Assembly: GCF_000730165.1 (NCBI RefSeq) | Contig: NZ_CP022110.1 | Span: 2,487,501 to 2,551,500, forward strand | Reading direction: 5' to 3' | Source of the DNA: Nitrospirillum viridazoti CBAmc | GTDB taxonomy: Bacteria > Pseudomonadota > Alphaproteobacteria > Azospirillales > Azospirillaceae | Length of the DNA: 64,000 nucleotides | In this document: positions 20,632 through 28,109 of the stretch, one piece after another | Numbering within the stretch: position 1 is the first letter of the stretch | Layout: every line of letters starts with the position of its first letter | The notes under the pieces: model-generated | Seen by the model: only the letters and a program-made list of their open reading frames with translations | What the model was told of the DNA's origin: nothing | The model's database searches: none | Made by a program: the position numbers and the translations under genes

Positions 20632-22166
20632 TGGCTGCCGCAACACGGGAAGGCCTGGGCGGCTGGGTCCGCCGGCGGGTCGGCGGATGGGCCCAGCGGG
20701 TCGGCCGCGCGCTCGCCTCCGCGTCCGATGACCCTTTCGTCTCCCCAGCAGGCCGGCCGGTCAACGCGCCCTATCGCACCACCGGCAACGGACCACGTTC
20801 ACGCAACTGGCGCACGGGCGGCTATGGCCCCAACGCGGCGCTGGACTACAGCTTGCCGGGCCTAGTTCGGCAGTCTCGGGAACTGATGCGGCAGAACCCG
20901 GACGCCGTGGTGGTGCAAAGCCGCCTGGTGTCCAACGTAGTCGGCGTCGGCATCATTCCGGAGCTTGCCGACCCCGTGGTGCGTGCCGTTTGGGTCGCCT
21001 GGACGGCGGTGTGCATGGTCGATGGGACCATGAGCCTGTACGGTGCGCAGGCCCTGGCCGTGGCGGCGGTGGTCGAGGCCGGGGAAGCCTTGGTCCGGTT
21101 CCGCGTGATTGATGACGGGCTGTCGCCGGTGCCGCTCCGCCTCCAGGTGCTGGAGGCCGAATATCTGGTCACCAGCAAGAACGAGGAAACGGCCGGCGGC
21201 GGCTACATCCGGCACGGCATCGAATTCGATGCCGAGGGCCGCCGTGTCGCCTACTGGCTGTATCCCTGCCACCCGGATGATGTGACGCCTGGTGGATACA
21301 ACAACACGCCCATCCGCGTCCCGGCTGGTGAAATCCTGCACATCTACCGGGCTAGGCGGCCGGGCCAGATACGGGGCGTTCCGTGGATCACCCCAATCCT
21401 GGACCTGCTGAAGGACTTGGCCGACTACAAAGACGCGGAACTGGTCCGAAAGAAGGTGGCCGCGCTCTATGCCGTCTTCGTGAAGCGGCCCTATCCCGAG
21501 GGGATGGATGCTGAACAGCTGGCCCGCGTGCTGGCGGCCGTCAAGACGGACGACGATGGGGCCGAAGGTGAGTTGGAACCAGGAACGATGTGGTTCCTGG
21601 ACCCCGGTGAGGAGGTGGAATTCAGCGAACCGGCCGACCTGGGCGGTCAGTACGCCGAATTCATGAAGCAACAGTACCGCAGCATCGCTGCGGCGGTCGG
21701 GTTGCTCTACGAGCAGGTCACGGGCGACTACGCCAACGGCAATGACAGGCTCTATCGGGCGGCCTTTAACGAGTTCCGCCGGAACATCCGCCAGATCCAG
21801 CACCACATGGTCATTTTCCAGATGTGCCGCCCAATCCTGGCGCGGTTCAGCCTGCTGGCGAAGCTCAAATCCGTGATCCCGGATGAGTTCGACGCTGCGG
21901 CGGTGCCGTGGGTGCCGGAGGCGTGGCCGTACATCAATCCCGTTCAGGACGTGGCAGCCAAGGTCGCGGCGATCCGCGCGGGCATCGACACCCGGTCGCG
22001 CGTGGCGGGCGAGAGCGGCCATAGCGCCGCAGACATCGATGAGGAGAACGCCCGCGACCAGAACCGGGCGACGGGCTTGGGCCTGGTCTACGACACAAAC
22101 GCCAAACAGGTGGACGACAAGGGCGCCAAACAGCCGGTCGATCCGCCGCAAGAGGAGGCAGCGTGA
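20631..22166 (+). CDS. Portal protein (lambda family)
   Basis: A 511-residue protein from the ATG at 20631 (TAATG overlap with gpW). It contains RNWRTGGYGPNAALDYSLPG, then RQSRELMRQNPDAVVVQSRL, and PGQIRGVPWITPILDLLKDL, all typical of lambda gpB portals, and FMKQQYRSIAAAVGLLYEQV near residue 350. It forms the dodecameric ring at one capsid vertex through which DNA enters. The stop overlaps the protease start. Confidence 0.93.
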   Translation: MAAATREGLGGWVRRRVGGWAQRVGRALASASDDPFVSPAGRPVNAPYRTTGNGPRSRNWRTGGYGPNAALDYSLPGLVRQSRELMRQNPDAVVVQSRLVSNVVGVGIIPELADPVVRAVWVAWTAVCMVDGTMSLYGAQALAVAAVVEAGEALVRFRVIDDGLSPVPLRLQVLEAEYLVTSKNEETAGGGYIRHGIEFDAEGRRVAYWLYPCHPDDVTPGGYNNTPIRVPAGEILHIYRARRPGQIRGVPWITPILDLLKDLADYKDAELVRKKVAALYAVFVKRPYPEGMDAEQLARVLAAVKTDDDGAEGELEPGTMWFLDPGEEVEFSEPADLGGQYAEFMKQQYRSIAAAVGLLYEQVTGDYANGNDRLYRAAFNEFRRNIRQIQHHMVIFQMCRPILARFSLLAKLKSVIPDEFDAAAVPWVPEAWPYINPVQDVAAKVAAIRAGIDTRSRVAGESGHSAADIDEENARDQNRATGLGLVYDTNAKQVDDKGAKQPVDPPQEEAA

Positions 22167-23677
22167 ACACGACGCTATGCGCGCGCCTGGCCGGCTCCAT
22201 CTCCGGCCAGGTGCTGGCGATGGAGCCCGAAGCCCTGCGCGTCGCCGCCAACGCCATCGGGCTGCGACTGGGTATTGAGGCCCGGCACGATGATGGCGAA
22301 GGCCGGTCGCCGTCCATCCTGGAGCGGACCCGGGCCGCCTATCGGCAGCGCCTGGCGATGATCGGCCCCACCGAAGCCGTCGAAGTCGGTGAAGGGGTCG
22401 GTGAATACGCGCTCACCGTCGACGGCGTGGCCATCGTGCCCGTGCTGGGCACGCTGGTGGCGCGGTGGGACTGGTTGGCGGCCTGGTGCGGCCTGACCAG
22501 CTATGACGCCCTGACCGCGACCATCGGTGCGGCCATTGATGACCCGCGCGTGCGCGGCATCATGCTGGACATCGACAGCCCGGGCGGTATCGCCGCCGGC
22601 ATGCTGGACTGTGCCGACCGCATCCGCGCGGCGTCTGAGGTGAAGCCGCTATGGGCGCACGCGAACGCCCTGGCCGCGTCCGCCGCCTGCGGCATCGGCA
22701 CGGCGCCGACGCGTCTTTCACTGCCGCGCATGGGCAACGTCGGCTCCGTCGGTGTGGTGAGCTTGCACGTTGACCAGTCCGCCGCCGATGAACAGCGCGG
22801 CCTGCGCTACACGGCCCTCTATTCGGGTGCCCAGAAAATCGACGGGTGGGGGCATGCGCCGCTGCCCGATGATGTGCGCGCCAGGTTTCAGGCGCGCCTC
22901 GACGCCAGCCGGCTGCAATTCGCCACGGCGGTTGCCGGCTATCGCGGCCTGGCAGTCGACACCGTCATGCAGACCGAGGCGGCCCTCCTCCAGGATTACG
23001 AGGCTGTGAACCTGGGGCTGGCCGACGCGGTGGAGAGCTTTGACGAAGCCCTGGCGGCACTGACCGCCAGCCTGTCCGCCGGCGGCAGCGCCGGCATAAC
23101 CCGACGCGGCCCGGCCGCGACCAGCCAAAAGGAAGTGACGATGGGCAAGACGCCCGATACGCGCCAGCACGCCTCCGCCGACGACGACAAGGATGAGTGC
23201 GAGGACGAAACCGAAGGCGGTGACCAGGAAGCCGGCACCGACGAAGATGGCGGCGATGGTGACGATGATGAAGACGCCGCCGAAGAAGATGAGAACGAGG
23301 GCGACGACGTGAAGGCCGCGCGCGGCGAAGCGGCGGCCATCGCCAAGGCCTGCGCCGCCGCTGGCAAGCCGCAGCTGGCCGCCGGCTTCATCTCCAAGGG
23401 CGTGCCGCTCGCCACCGTCAAGAAGCGCCTGGGGTCGCATGCCACGATCCGGAAGCTGGTGGCGGATGCCATGCTCGCCAACCCGAACATCAAGGCGACC
23501 GTCGCCGATGCCCTGATCGAGGCCGGCGCCAGCGTGGCGGAGGCCAAATCCGCCCTGTTCAACGCCATCGTCACCGGCCAGGCGCCCGCCATTCGTGGCG
23601 TTGCGCCGGAGAAGAAGCGCGCCGCGCTGGGCGGTATCGACACCCGCGCCGTCTACGGCGCCTACAACAAGCGCTGA
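22163..23677 (+). CDS. S49-family head maturation protease with C-terminal scaffold region
   Basis: A 504-residue protein. The first 300 residues are an SppA/S49-type serine protease: RGIMLDIDSPGGIAAGMLDC, then ANALAASAACGIGTAPTRLS (nucleophile Ser region) and NVGSVGVVSLHVDQSAADEQ. From about residue 325 the sequence becomes extremely acidic (Asp/Glu-rich, 323-380) and then helical (KACAAAGKPQLAAGFISKGV). This copies lambda gpC, whose C-terminus is the Nu3 scaffold. An internal ATG at 23141 with a good ribosome-binding site probably gives the free scaffold. Confidence 0.92.
   Translation: MNTTLCARLAGSISGQVLAMEPEALRVAANAIGLRLGIEARHDDGEGRSPSILERTRAAYRQRLAMIGPTEAVEVGEGVGEYALTVDGVAIVPVLGTLVARWDWLAAWCGLTSYDALTATIGAAIDDPRVRGIMLDIDSPGGIAAGMLDCADRIRAASEVKPLWAHANALAASAACGIGTAPTRLSLPRMGNVGSVGVVSLHVDQSAADEQRGLRYTALYSGAQKIDGWGHAPLPDDVRARFQARLDASRLQFATAVAGYRGLAVDTVMQTEAALLQDYEAVNLGLADAVESFDEALAALTASLSAGGSAGITRRGPAATSQKEVTMGKTPDTRQHASADDDKDECEDETEGGDQEAGTDEDGGDGDDDEDAAEEDENEGDDVKAARGEAAAIAKACAAAGKPQLAAGFISKGVPLATVKKRLGSHATIRKLVADAMLANPNIKATVADALIEAGASVAEAKSALFNAIVTGQAPAIRGVAPEKKRAALGGIDTRAVYGAYNKR
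23141..23677 (+). CDS. Nested capsid scaffold (Nu3-like) from internal start
   Basis: The in-frame ATG at 23141 within the protease gene is preceded by AAAAGGAAGTGACG, a strong Shine-Dalgarno match. It would yield 178 residues: the acidic segment plus the helical C-terminal part. In lambda, Nu3 is made from gene C in the same way and guides capsid assembly before proteolysis. Placement just before decoration protein D supports this reading. Confidence 0.65.
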   Translation: MGKTPDTRQHASADDDKDECEDETEGGDQEAGTDEDGGDGDDDEDAAEEDENEGDDVKAARGEAAAIAKACAAAGKPQLAAGFISKGVPLATVKKRLGSHATIRKLVADAMLANPNIKATVADALIEAGASVAEAKSALFNAIVTGQAPAIRGVAPEKKRAALGGIDTRAVYGAYNKR

Positions 23678-23692
23678 TAGGAGAAAAGCCAC

Positions 23693-24064
23693 ATGGGCGC
23701 CGTCTTCACCGAGGGCCTGAACACCGGGGAGTATCTGGTGTCTGAGGCCAACGGGAACCTTTCCCGCGACACCATCACGCTCGCGCAATCCGCCGCCCCC
23801 TATAGCGCCGGCCAGGTGCTGGCCTATGTCGCGGCCAGCGACCACTACGTCGCCTACGACGAAGCGGCCCAGGGCGATGCCGCTGTGGCCGCCGCCATCA
23901 ACTTCGCCCGCGTCAACGCCTCCGCCGGCGATGTGCGCGCCACGGCGCACACCAACTATGCCGAGATCAACAAGGCCGCCCTTGCCTGGGCGCCCGGCGT
24001 TACCTCGGCCGGCATGGCCGCCGCGTTCTCTTCTCTGCGCCAGCACGGCATCAAGGCCCGCTGA
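23693..24064 (+). CDS. Head decoration protein (gpD family)
   Basis: A 123-residue protein: FTEGLNTGEYLVSEANGNLS, then SAAPYSAGQVLAYVAASDHY. It matches the lambda gpD / HDPD family, which trimerises on the expanded capsid surface to stabilise it. Length is close to lambda gpD (110). The order protease-scaffold, D, E is that of lambda. Confidence 0.92.
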   Translation: MGAVFTEGLNTGEYLVSEANGNLSRDTITLAQSAAPYSAGQVLAYVAASDHYVAYDEAAQGDAAVAAAINFARVNASAGDVRATAHTNYAEINKAALAWAPGVTSAGMAAAFSSLRQHGIKAR

Positions 24065-24091
24065 CCGCGTCCAGATTAAGTAGGAGCTTTA

Positions 24092-25150
24092 ATGAGCGCC
24101 ATTTCCATGGACATCTTCAATGGTGACGCCTTCAAGGGCGTGACCATGACGAAGCACGTCAACGAAAATATCCCCTATGTTCCCGGCTTCCTCGGCGGCT
24201 TGGGCCTATTCCCCGCCGAGGGGATCAACACCATCGACGCCATGTTCGATGAAGAAGGCGGCCAGCTGACCCTGATCCCCGCCAGCCCGCGCGGCAGCCC
24301 GCCCAGCCAGGACCAGAACTCCAAGGCCAAGCGCCGCAGCCTTCCCACCGTGCGCCTGGCCCGGGAGGCGGTGATCACCGCCGATGAACTGGCTGGCGTC
24401 CTTGTGCCGGGTACGACCGACCAGCTGGAGACCGTGGAACGGCGCGTCTACAAGCGCGTCGAGGGGCCGTTGGGCCTGCGCGCCCAGCTTTCCTACACGA
24501 TGGAACACCTGTATCTGGGCGCCATCGACGGCCAGGTGATCGATGCCGACGGTGCCACCGTCCTCTATGACTTCTTCGATTTCTACAACGTCGCCCGGCC
24601 CGACACGCAGACCATCCAGTTCGGAACCTTTACCGGCGACGGCGGTCTGTTCAGCACCGCGATGCGCAAGCTGAAGCGGCAGATCATCAAGGAACTGAAT
24701 GGCTTCGTCCTTGCCGGCGCCTACCCCATCGCCCTTTGCGGTGATGATTTCTTCGATGCTGCCGTCGACAACCAGGAAGTGGTGAAGTCCCGCCAAGTCG
24801 GCAACGTGGGCAACGCCAAGGCCCCAACGGCCTTGTCCGAAGCGGCGGGCGCGTATTCCACCTACGACTACGGCGGTATCCTGTGGGTCAACTACCGTGG
24901 TTCGGACGACGGCAAGGTCAGCATCCCACAGGATGAAGCCCGCGTGTTCATGCACGGCGTTCCGGGGCTGTTTCAGTGCTATTTCGGCTATGCCGATACG
25001 CTGGAATTCGTCAACACCGAGGGCCTGCCGGTCTACATGCTCCAGAACGAGGAGCGTCAGACCAGCCGCGCCCGCGTGTTCGAAGTGCAGTCCAATCCCC
25101 TTCCGGCGTGCCTGCGCCCCAAGAGCTTGCTGCGCCTGAAGAAGGGCTGA
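24092..25150 (+). CDS. Major capsid protein (lambda gpE family)
   Basis: A 352-residue protein: NENIPYVPGFLGGLGLFPAE, then TVERRVYKRVEGPLGLRAQL, FYNVARPDTQTIQFGTFTGD and CYFGYADTLEFVNTEGLPVY. These are conserved blocks of the gpE major head protein (HK97 fold). Length matches lambda gpE (341). A GGAGC ribosome-binding site precedes the ATG. A strong terminator follows the gene. Confidence 0.94.
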   Translation: MSAISMDIFNGDAFKGVTMTKHVNENIPYVPGFLGGLGLFPAEGINTIDAMFDEEGGQLTLIPASPRGSPPSQDQNSKAKRRSLPTVRLAREAVITADELAGVLVPGTTDQLETVERRVYKRVEGPLGLRAQLSYTMEHLYLGAIDGQVIDADGATVLYDFFDFYNVARPDTQTIQFGTFTGDGGLFSTAMRKLKRQIIKELNGFVLAGAYPIALCGDDFFDAAVDNQEVVKSRQVGNVGNAKAPTALSEAAGAYSTYDYGGILWVNYRGSDDGKVSIPQDEARVFMHGVPGLFQCYFGYADTLEFVNTEGLPVYMLQNEERQTSRARVFEVQSNPLPACLRPKSLLRLKKG

Positions 25151-25172
25151 CCGCCCCCAACCATCCGGTCCT

Positions 25173-25218
25173 AGCCAAAGGCCCCGGTCGCTCGTGCGAC
25201 GCGGGGCCTTTGGCTTTT
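25173..25218 (+). terminator. Rho-independent terminator after capsid gene
   Basis: Perfect 13-bp arms (AGCCAAAGGCCCC at 25173-25185 with its complement at 25203-25215) followed by TTTT. It probably attenuates transcription between the highly expressed head genes and the tail genes. Confidence 0.85.
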
Positions 25219-25245
25219 ATGGGCCTGGTATCCCCGGGAAATACC

Positions 25246-25563
25246 ATGCGCTTCGACTTGCTGAACCGCGCTTGCGCCGTGACCTTCCGGGCGCCCGAGG
25301 GCGTCACCTATTCCCCCGACGGTGTCGCCCAGGCCGACCCGGTGGACGGTATATTTTCGGAACAGACGCCCGGCGGGCAGCTGGACGACTTGCGGTCCCC
25401 GCACAAGGGGCCGGTGATTGAACTGCCCGTCGCCCAGGTGCCCGCCCAGCCCCTGAACGGTGCTGTGGTGACGGTCGGCACCCGTCGCTTCACCGTCCAG
25501 CAGGCGGAAAAAGACCTGATCGCCGGCTTCTGGCGGACGGAACTGGTGGAGGATTTCGGCTGA
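25246..25563 (+). CDS. Head-tail joining protein (gpFII-like)
   Basis: A 105-residue protein from the ATG at 25246. Beta-rich, with VFT-type strands: CAVTFRAPEGVTYSPDGVAQ and VVTVGTRRFTVQQAEKDLIA. Size and position after the capsid gene fit the small lambda gpFII / ATP-binding sugar transporter-like head-tail connector group. Its stop overlaps the next start (TGATG). Confidence 0.7.
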   Translation: MRFDLLNRACAVTFRAPEGVTYSPDGVAQADPVDGIFSEQTPGGQLDDLRSPHKGPVIELPVAQVPAQPLNGAVVTVGTRRFTVQQAEKDLIAGFWRTELVEDFG

Positions 25564-26009
25564 TGGCCGGGGCTGTGACCGGCGGCGAGGTCATTGGCGC
25601 CGAAATTCGCGGCCTGTCCGGCTTGGCCATCGGCCGGCTGGGCGCCGCCCTGACCATGGCAGCGGAAGTCACGGCCGTCCGCATGCAGGCTAGCTTGCCG
25701 GAACGCTACCGCGATGCCGTGGAAGTCCGCGTCGACATCTCTGCCGACAGCGTCCACGCGGGCGTCTTTCTGACGGGGCGTGAGGCCCAGGCTTGGGCCG
25801 TCGGCGGCGAGGAAGTTATCAACGTCGCGGCCTACGTTCGTGAGGAAAGCTTAGTGTTCGGCCGGCCGGTCAGGCCCATCATCGAACATGTCAGCGCCTA
25901 CCAGCGTGCCGTCCAGCGGCCCGGGCACATCGACGTCGACGCCCTGGCGAACGATGGTGCCGCCACCATGCTGGCGGCTGTCGCCGCCGTGATGCAGGGG
26001 CTGACCTGA
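25563..26009 (+). CDS. Minor tail protein (gpZ / HK97 gp10-like)
   Basis: A 148-residue protein. LTMAAEVTAVRMQASLPERY, then VEVRVDISADSVHAGVFLTG, resemble the HK97 gp10 / lambda Z family that completes the tail top and contacts the head. It lies between the FII-like and tail-terminator-like genes, the usual place, and overlaps the next gene (TGATG). Confidence 0.65.
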   Translation: MAGAVTGGEVIGAEIRGLSGLAIGRLGAALTMAAEVTAVRMQASLPERYRDAVEVRVDISADSVHAGVFLTGREAQAWAVGGEEVINVAAYVREESLVFGRPVRPIIEHVSAYQRAVQRPGHIDVDALANDGAATMLAAVAAVMQGLT

Positions 26010-26443
26010 TGAGAAATGAAACTCTAGACGCCCTGCTGGGCTACCTCCGTCAAGATGCGGGCGTGCTGGCGCTGGTGAAGCCAACATCCATCATCGACAA
26101 GCTGCAGCTATGGACCAACGTGCCGGCGGATCAGAAGCCCATGATCATCGCCGTGGCCACCACCAGTACCCCTAAGACCGACTGGGGCAAGCCCGTCGTC
26201 TGGCACCTGGGTTTCATGCTGTACGTCTACACGCAGACGAACGCTGCCGACGGCAGTGCCCAACGCTTGCGTGACCAGGTAGTTGATGCGCTGGGCGAGG
26301 CGCTGAAGCCTGGGCCCTTCGGCGCGGTCCAGACGCTGTCCAGCCGCGTGTCCGCCTGCCTGCTTTCGGGCCCTGTCCTGACGGATGAGGGGGCCACCAA
26401 AGCGCATGGCGTCGCCTGGTTTCCCATCACCATTCGGCCCTAA
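26009..26443 (+). CDS. Tail terminator-like protein (gpU / DUF3168-like)
   Basis: A 144-residue protein. LLGYLRQDAGVLALVKPTSI, WHLGFMLYVYTQTNAADGSA and RLRDQVVDALGEALKPGPFG match the general pattern of tail terminators. These cap the growing tail tube and set its end, using a central beta sheet and two helices. Coupled to the preceding gene by a one-base overlap. Confidence 0.7.
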   Translation: MRNETLDALLGYLRQDAGVLALVKPTSIIDKLQLWTNVPADQKPMIIAVATTSTPKTDWGKPVVWHLGFMLYVYTQTNAADGSAQRLRDQVVDALGEALKPGPFGAVQTLSSRVSACLLSGPVLTDEGATKAHGVAWFPITIRP

Positions 26444-26469
26444 GCCGCCCCTCTACGAGGTGAGCATCC

Positions 26470-26706
26470 ATGTCCGACCCCGATGTCGCGGCCGACGCCG
26501 TGGACGTGGGCGCGGTGGAGGGTGGCGCTGCGCCGCCCGAAGCCGGCCCCACCGACCTTACGCCCGAGTCCGTGGCCACATTGCGCGCCTGGCGGGAGCG
26601 CTACTGCCGCGACTCCGCCCTCTCCCGTGACACCCCCGCCCTCAACCTCGTTTCCGCCTTGCTGCGCCAGGTGGAGGACGTCCTTTTGACTGTGGAAGGA
26701 GCTTAA
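26470..26706 (+). CDS. Small hypothetical tail-module protein
   Basis: A 78-residue protein. The N-terminus is acidic and low complexity. The second half is helical (TPESVATLRAWRERYCRDSA, then NLVSALLRQVEDVLLTVEGA). It lies two bases before the tail-tube gene and after the tail terminator. No family recognised; perhaps a tail-assembly accessory protein. Confidence 0.6.
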   Translation: MSDPDVAADAVDVGAVEGGAAPPEAGPTDLTPESVATLRAWRERYCRDSALSRDTPALNLVSALLRQVEDVLLTVEGA

Positions 26707-26708
26707 CG

Positions 26709-27455
26709 TTGGAATTCCATTTCGGTGCTGGCGATTTCTTCGCCGTGCCGCTGGGGCAGGCCAACCCGACCCCCGTGCACTTCTCCGCCCTGAGTGACTT
26801 TTCCATCGACATCAAGTTCGAAGAAAAGAAGCTGTACGGGCAGAATCAGTTCCCCATTGCCGTCCAGCGCGGCAAGGGCAGCATCGACGTCAAGGTGAAG
26901 AACAGCCTGGTGTCCGGTGCCATGGTGAATTCCCTGTTCCTGGGTACCACCAGCACTCCCGGCCAGCTGCTGACCGCCGTGAACGAAGGCGGCCAGCCGA
27001 CCGCGAACAGCTATACCGCTGCCAACGGCACCACCTTCAAGACGGACTTGGGTGTGGCCTATGCCAGCACCGCGATCCCGCTCCAGCGTGTCGCCGCCAA
27101 CCCCACGGCGGGCCAGTACACGGTGTCGGCGGCGGGTGTGTACACCTTCGCCGCCGGCGACGCTCAGGCGTCGGCGGGTGTCGTCGTCAGCTACACCTAT
27201 ACCGTGGCCGCCGGCGGCAGCACCGCCGCCATCACCAGCCAGGCCATGGGCACCGGTGTCCAGTTCATGGGCGTCTACACCACCGCGTCTGTGGTGGCGG
27301 GCGTGCAGAAGCGCTGCACCATTCAGCTGAACGTCTGTTCCTCCCCCGACCTGAAAATGGCGGCCAAGCAGGACGACTACATGGTCCCGGAATTCGGGGT
27401 GTCGGCCTACGCCGATGCCGCCGGCAATGTCGGCGTCGTGAGCTTCGCCGAATAA
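26709..27455 (+). CDS. Major tail tube protein
   Basis: A 248-residue protein from a TTG start at 26709 with AAGGAG upstream. Beta-rich: HFGAGDFFAVPLGQANPTPV and FSIDIKFEEKKLYGQNQFPI, then GTGVQFMGVYTTASVVAGVQ and VCSSPDLKMAAKQDDYMVPE. This pattern fits the large tail-tube proteins of alphaproteobacterial siphoviruses. Position before the G/GT chaperone pair and the tape measure is diagnostic. The TTG start is unusual for such an abundant protein. Confidence 0.8.
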   Translation: MEFHFGAGDFFAVPLGQANPTPVHFSALSDFSIDIKFEEKKLYGQNQFPIAVQRGKGSIDVKVKNSLVSGAMVNSLFLGTTSTPGQLLTAVNEGGQPTANSYTAANGTTFKTDLGVAYASTAIPLQRVAANPTAGQYTVSAAGVYTFAAGDAQASAGVVVSYTYTVAAGGSTAAITSQAMGTGVQFMGVYTTASVVAGVQKRCTIQLNVCSSPDLKMAAKQDDYMVPEFGVSAYADAAGNVGVVSFAE

Positions 27456-27487
27456 GACGCACCTCCTTTCGCTGATAGGTAAGATCG

Positions 27488-27808
27488 ATGTCCGACACCC
27501 CCGATACCGCCAACTCCATCACCTTCGGCGGCCAGACCTTCGCGTTCGAGGGGCTGACCCTCGACCAGTTGAAGGCCCTGGGTCCCGCCTTCCTGCGCCT
27601 CCGCCCGGAGTCCGCGCGGGACCTGGCCGCCGCCGCCAGCACGGACATCCTCCACGTCGCCTTGGTCGACGGCGGCCTGATGACGGAGGAACAGTTCAAG
27701 GCCGCCAAGACCAGCTATTCAGAGGTCGGCGCTGCTGTGGAGGCGCTGGCCCGCATCAGCGGCATGGTGCCCGTGGGGGAGCCGCCGGCCGCGACGGCGG
27801 CGACCTGA
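27488..27808 (+). CDS. Tail assembly chaperone G
   Basis: A 106-residue protein: NSITFGGQTFAFEGLTLDQL, then LRPESARDLAAAASTDILHV. It sits between tube and tape-measure genes, where tail assembly chaperones G and GT are found in long-tailed phages. Its stop at 27806 lies just after a run of five G residues (27775-27779) that could allow slippage into the -1 frame, which stays open to 28038. Confidence 0.8.
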   Translation: MSDTPDTANSITFGGQTFAFEGLTLDQLKALGPAFLRLRPESARDLAAAASTDILHVALVDGGLMTEEQFKAAKTSYSEVGAAVEALARISGMVPVGEPPAATAAT

Positions 27809-28038
27809 ACTGGGATGACCTGTACGCGACCATCTGCATTCGGACTGGCTGGACCTGGGATCAGGTCGGCCGGCTGACGGTTCGGCGGGTCGATGCGCTG
27901 TGCCGCGCCTGGCGAAAACAGGCCGGCCTTAAGGAGGAAGCCCCAGCCAAGGCGCGTGAACCCGATGAAGTATGGGTCACGGACGAAGCGGGCTTCGCCA
28001 CCTTCATGCGGCACTGGCAGGGCGCTGGGGGCCGCTAA
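27488..28038 (+). CDS. GT tail chaperone by predicted -1 frameshift
   Basis: Reading gene G in the -1 frame from the GTGGGGGAG stretch (27773-27781) avoids the stop at 27806. It continues for about 77 codons with normal protein composition: GDLNWDDLYATICIRTGWTW, then QVGRLTVRRVDALCRAWRKQ, ending at the TAA at 28036. In lambda, gpGT is made by such slippage and binds the tape-measure protein. The T part has no convincing start codon of its own, which supports the frameshift. The exact slip codon is inferred. Confidence 0.65.
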
Positions 28039-28109
28039 CTCTCCCGATCATACCGCTTCGCCCCGGTCCCCATGGGGCTGGGCGGGGCGGTGTCTTGCCA
28101 GGGTGCGCC

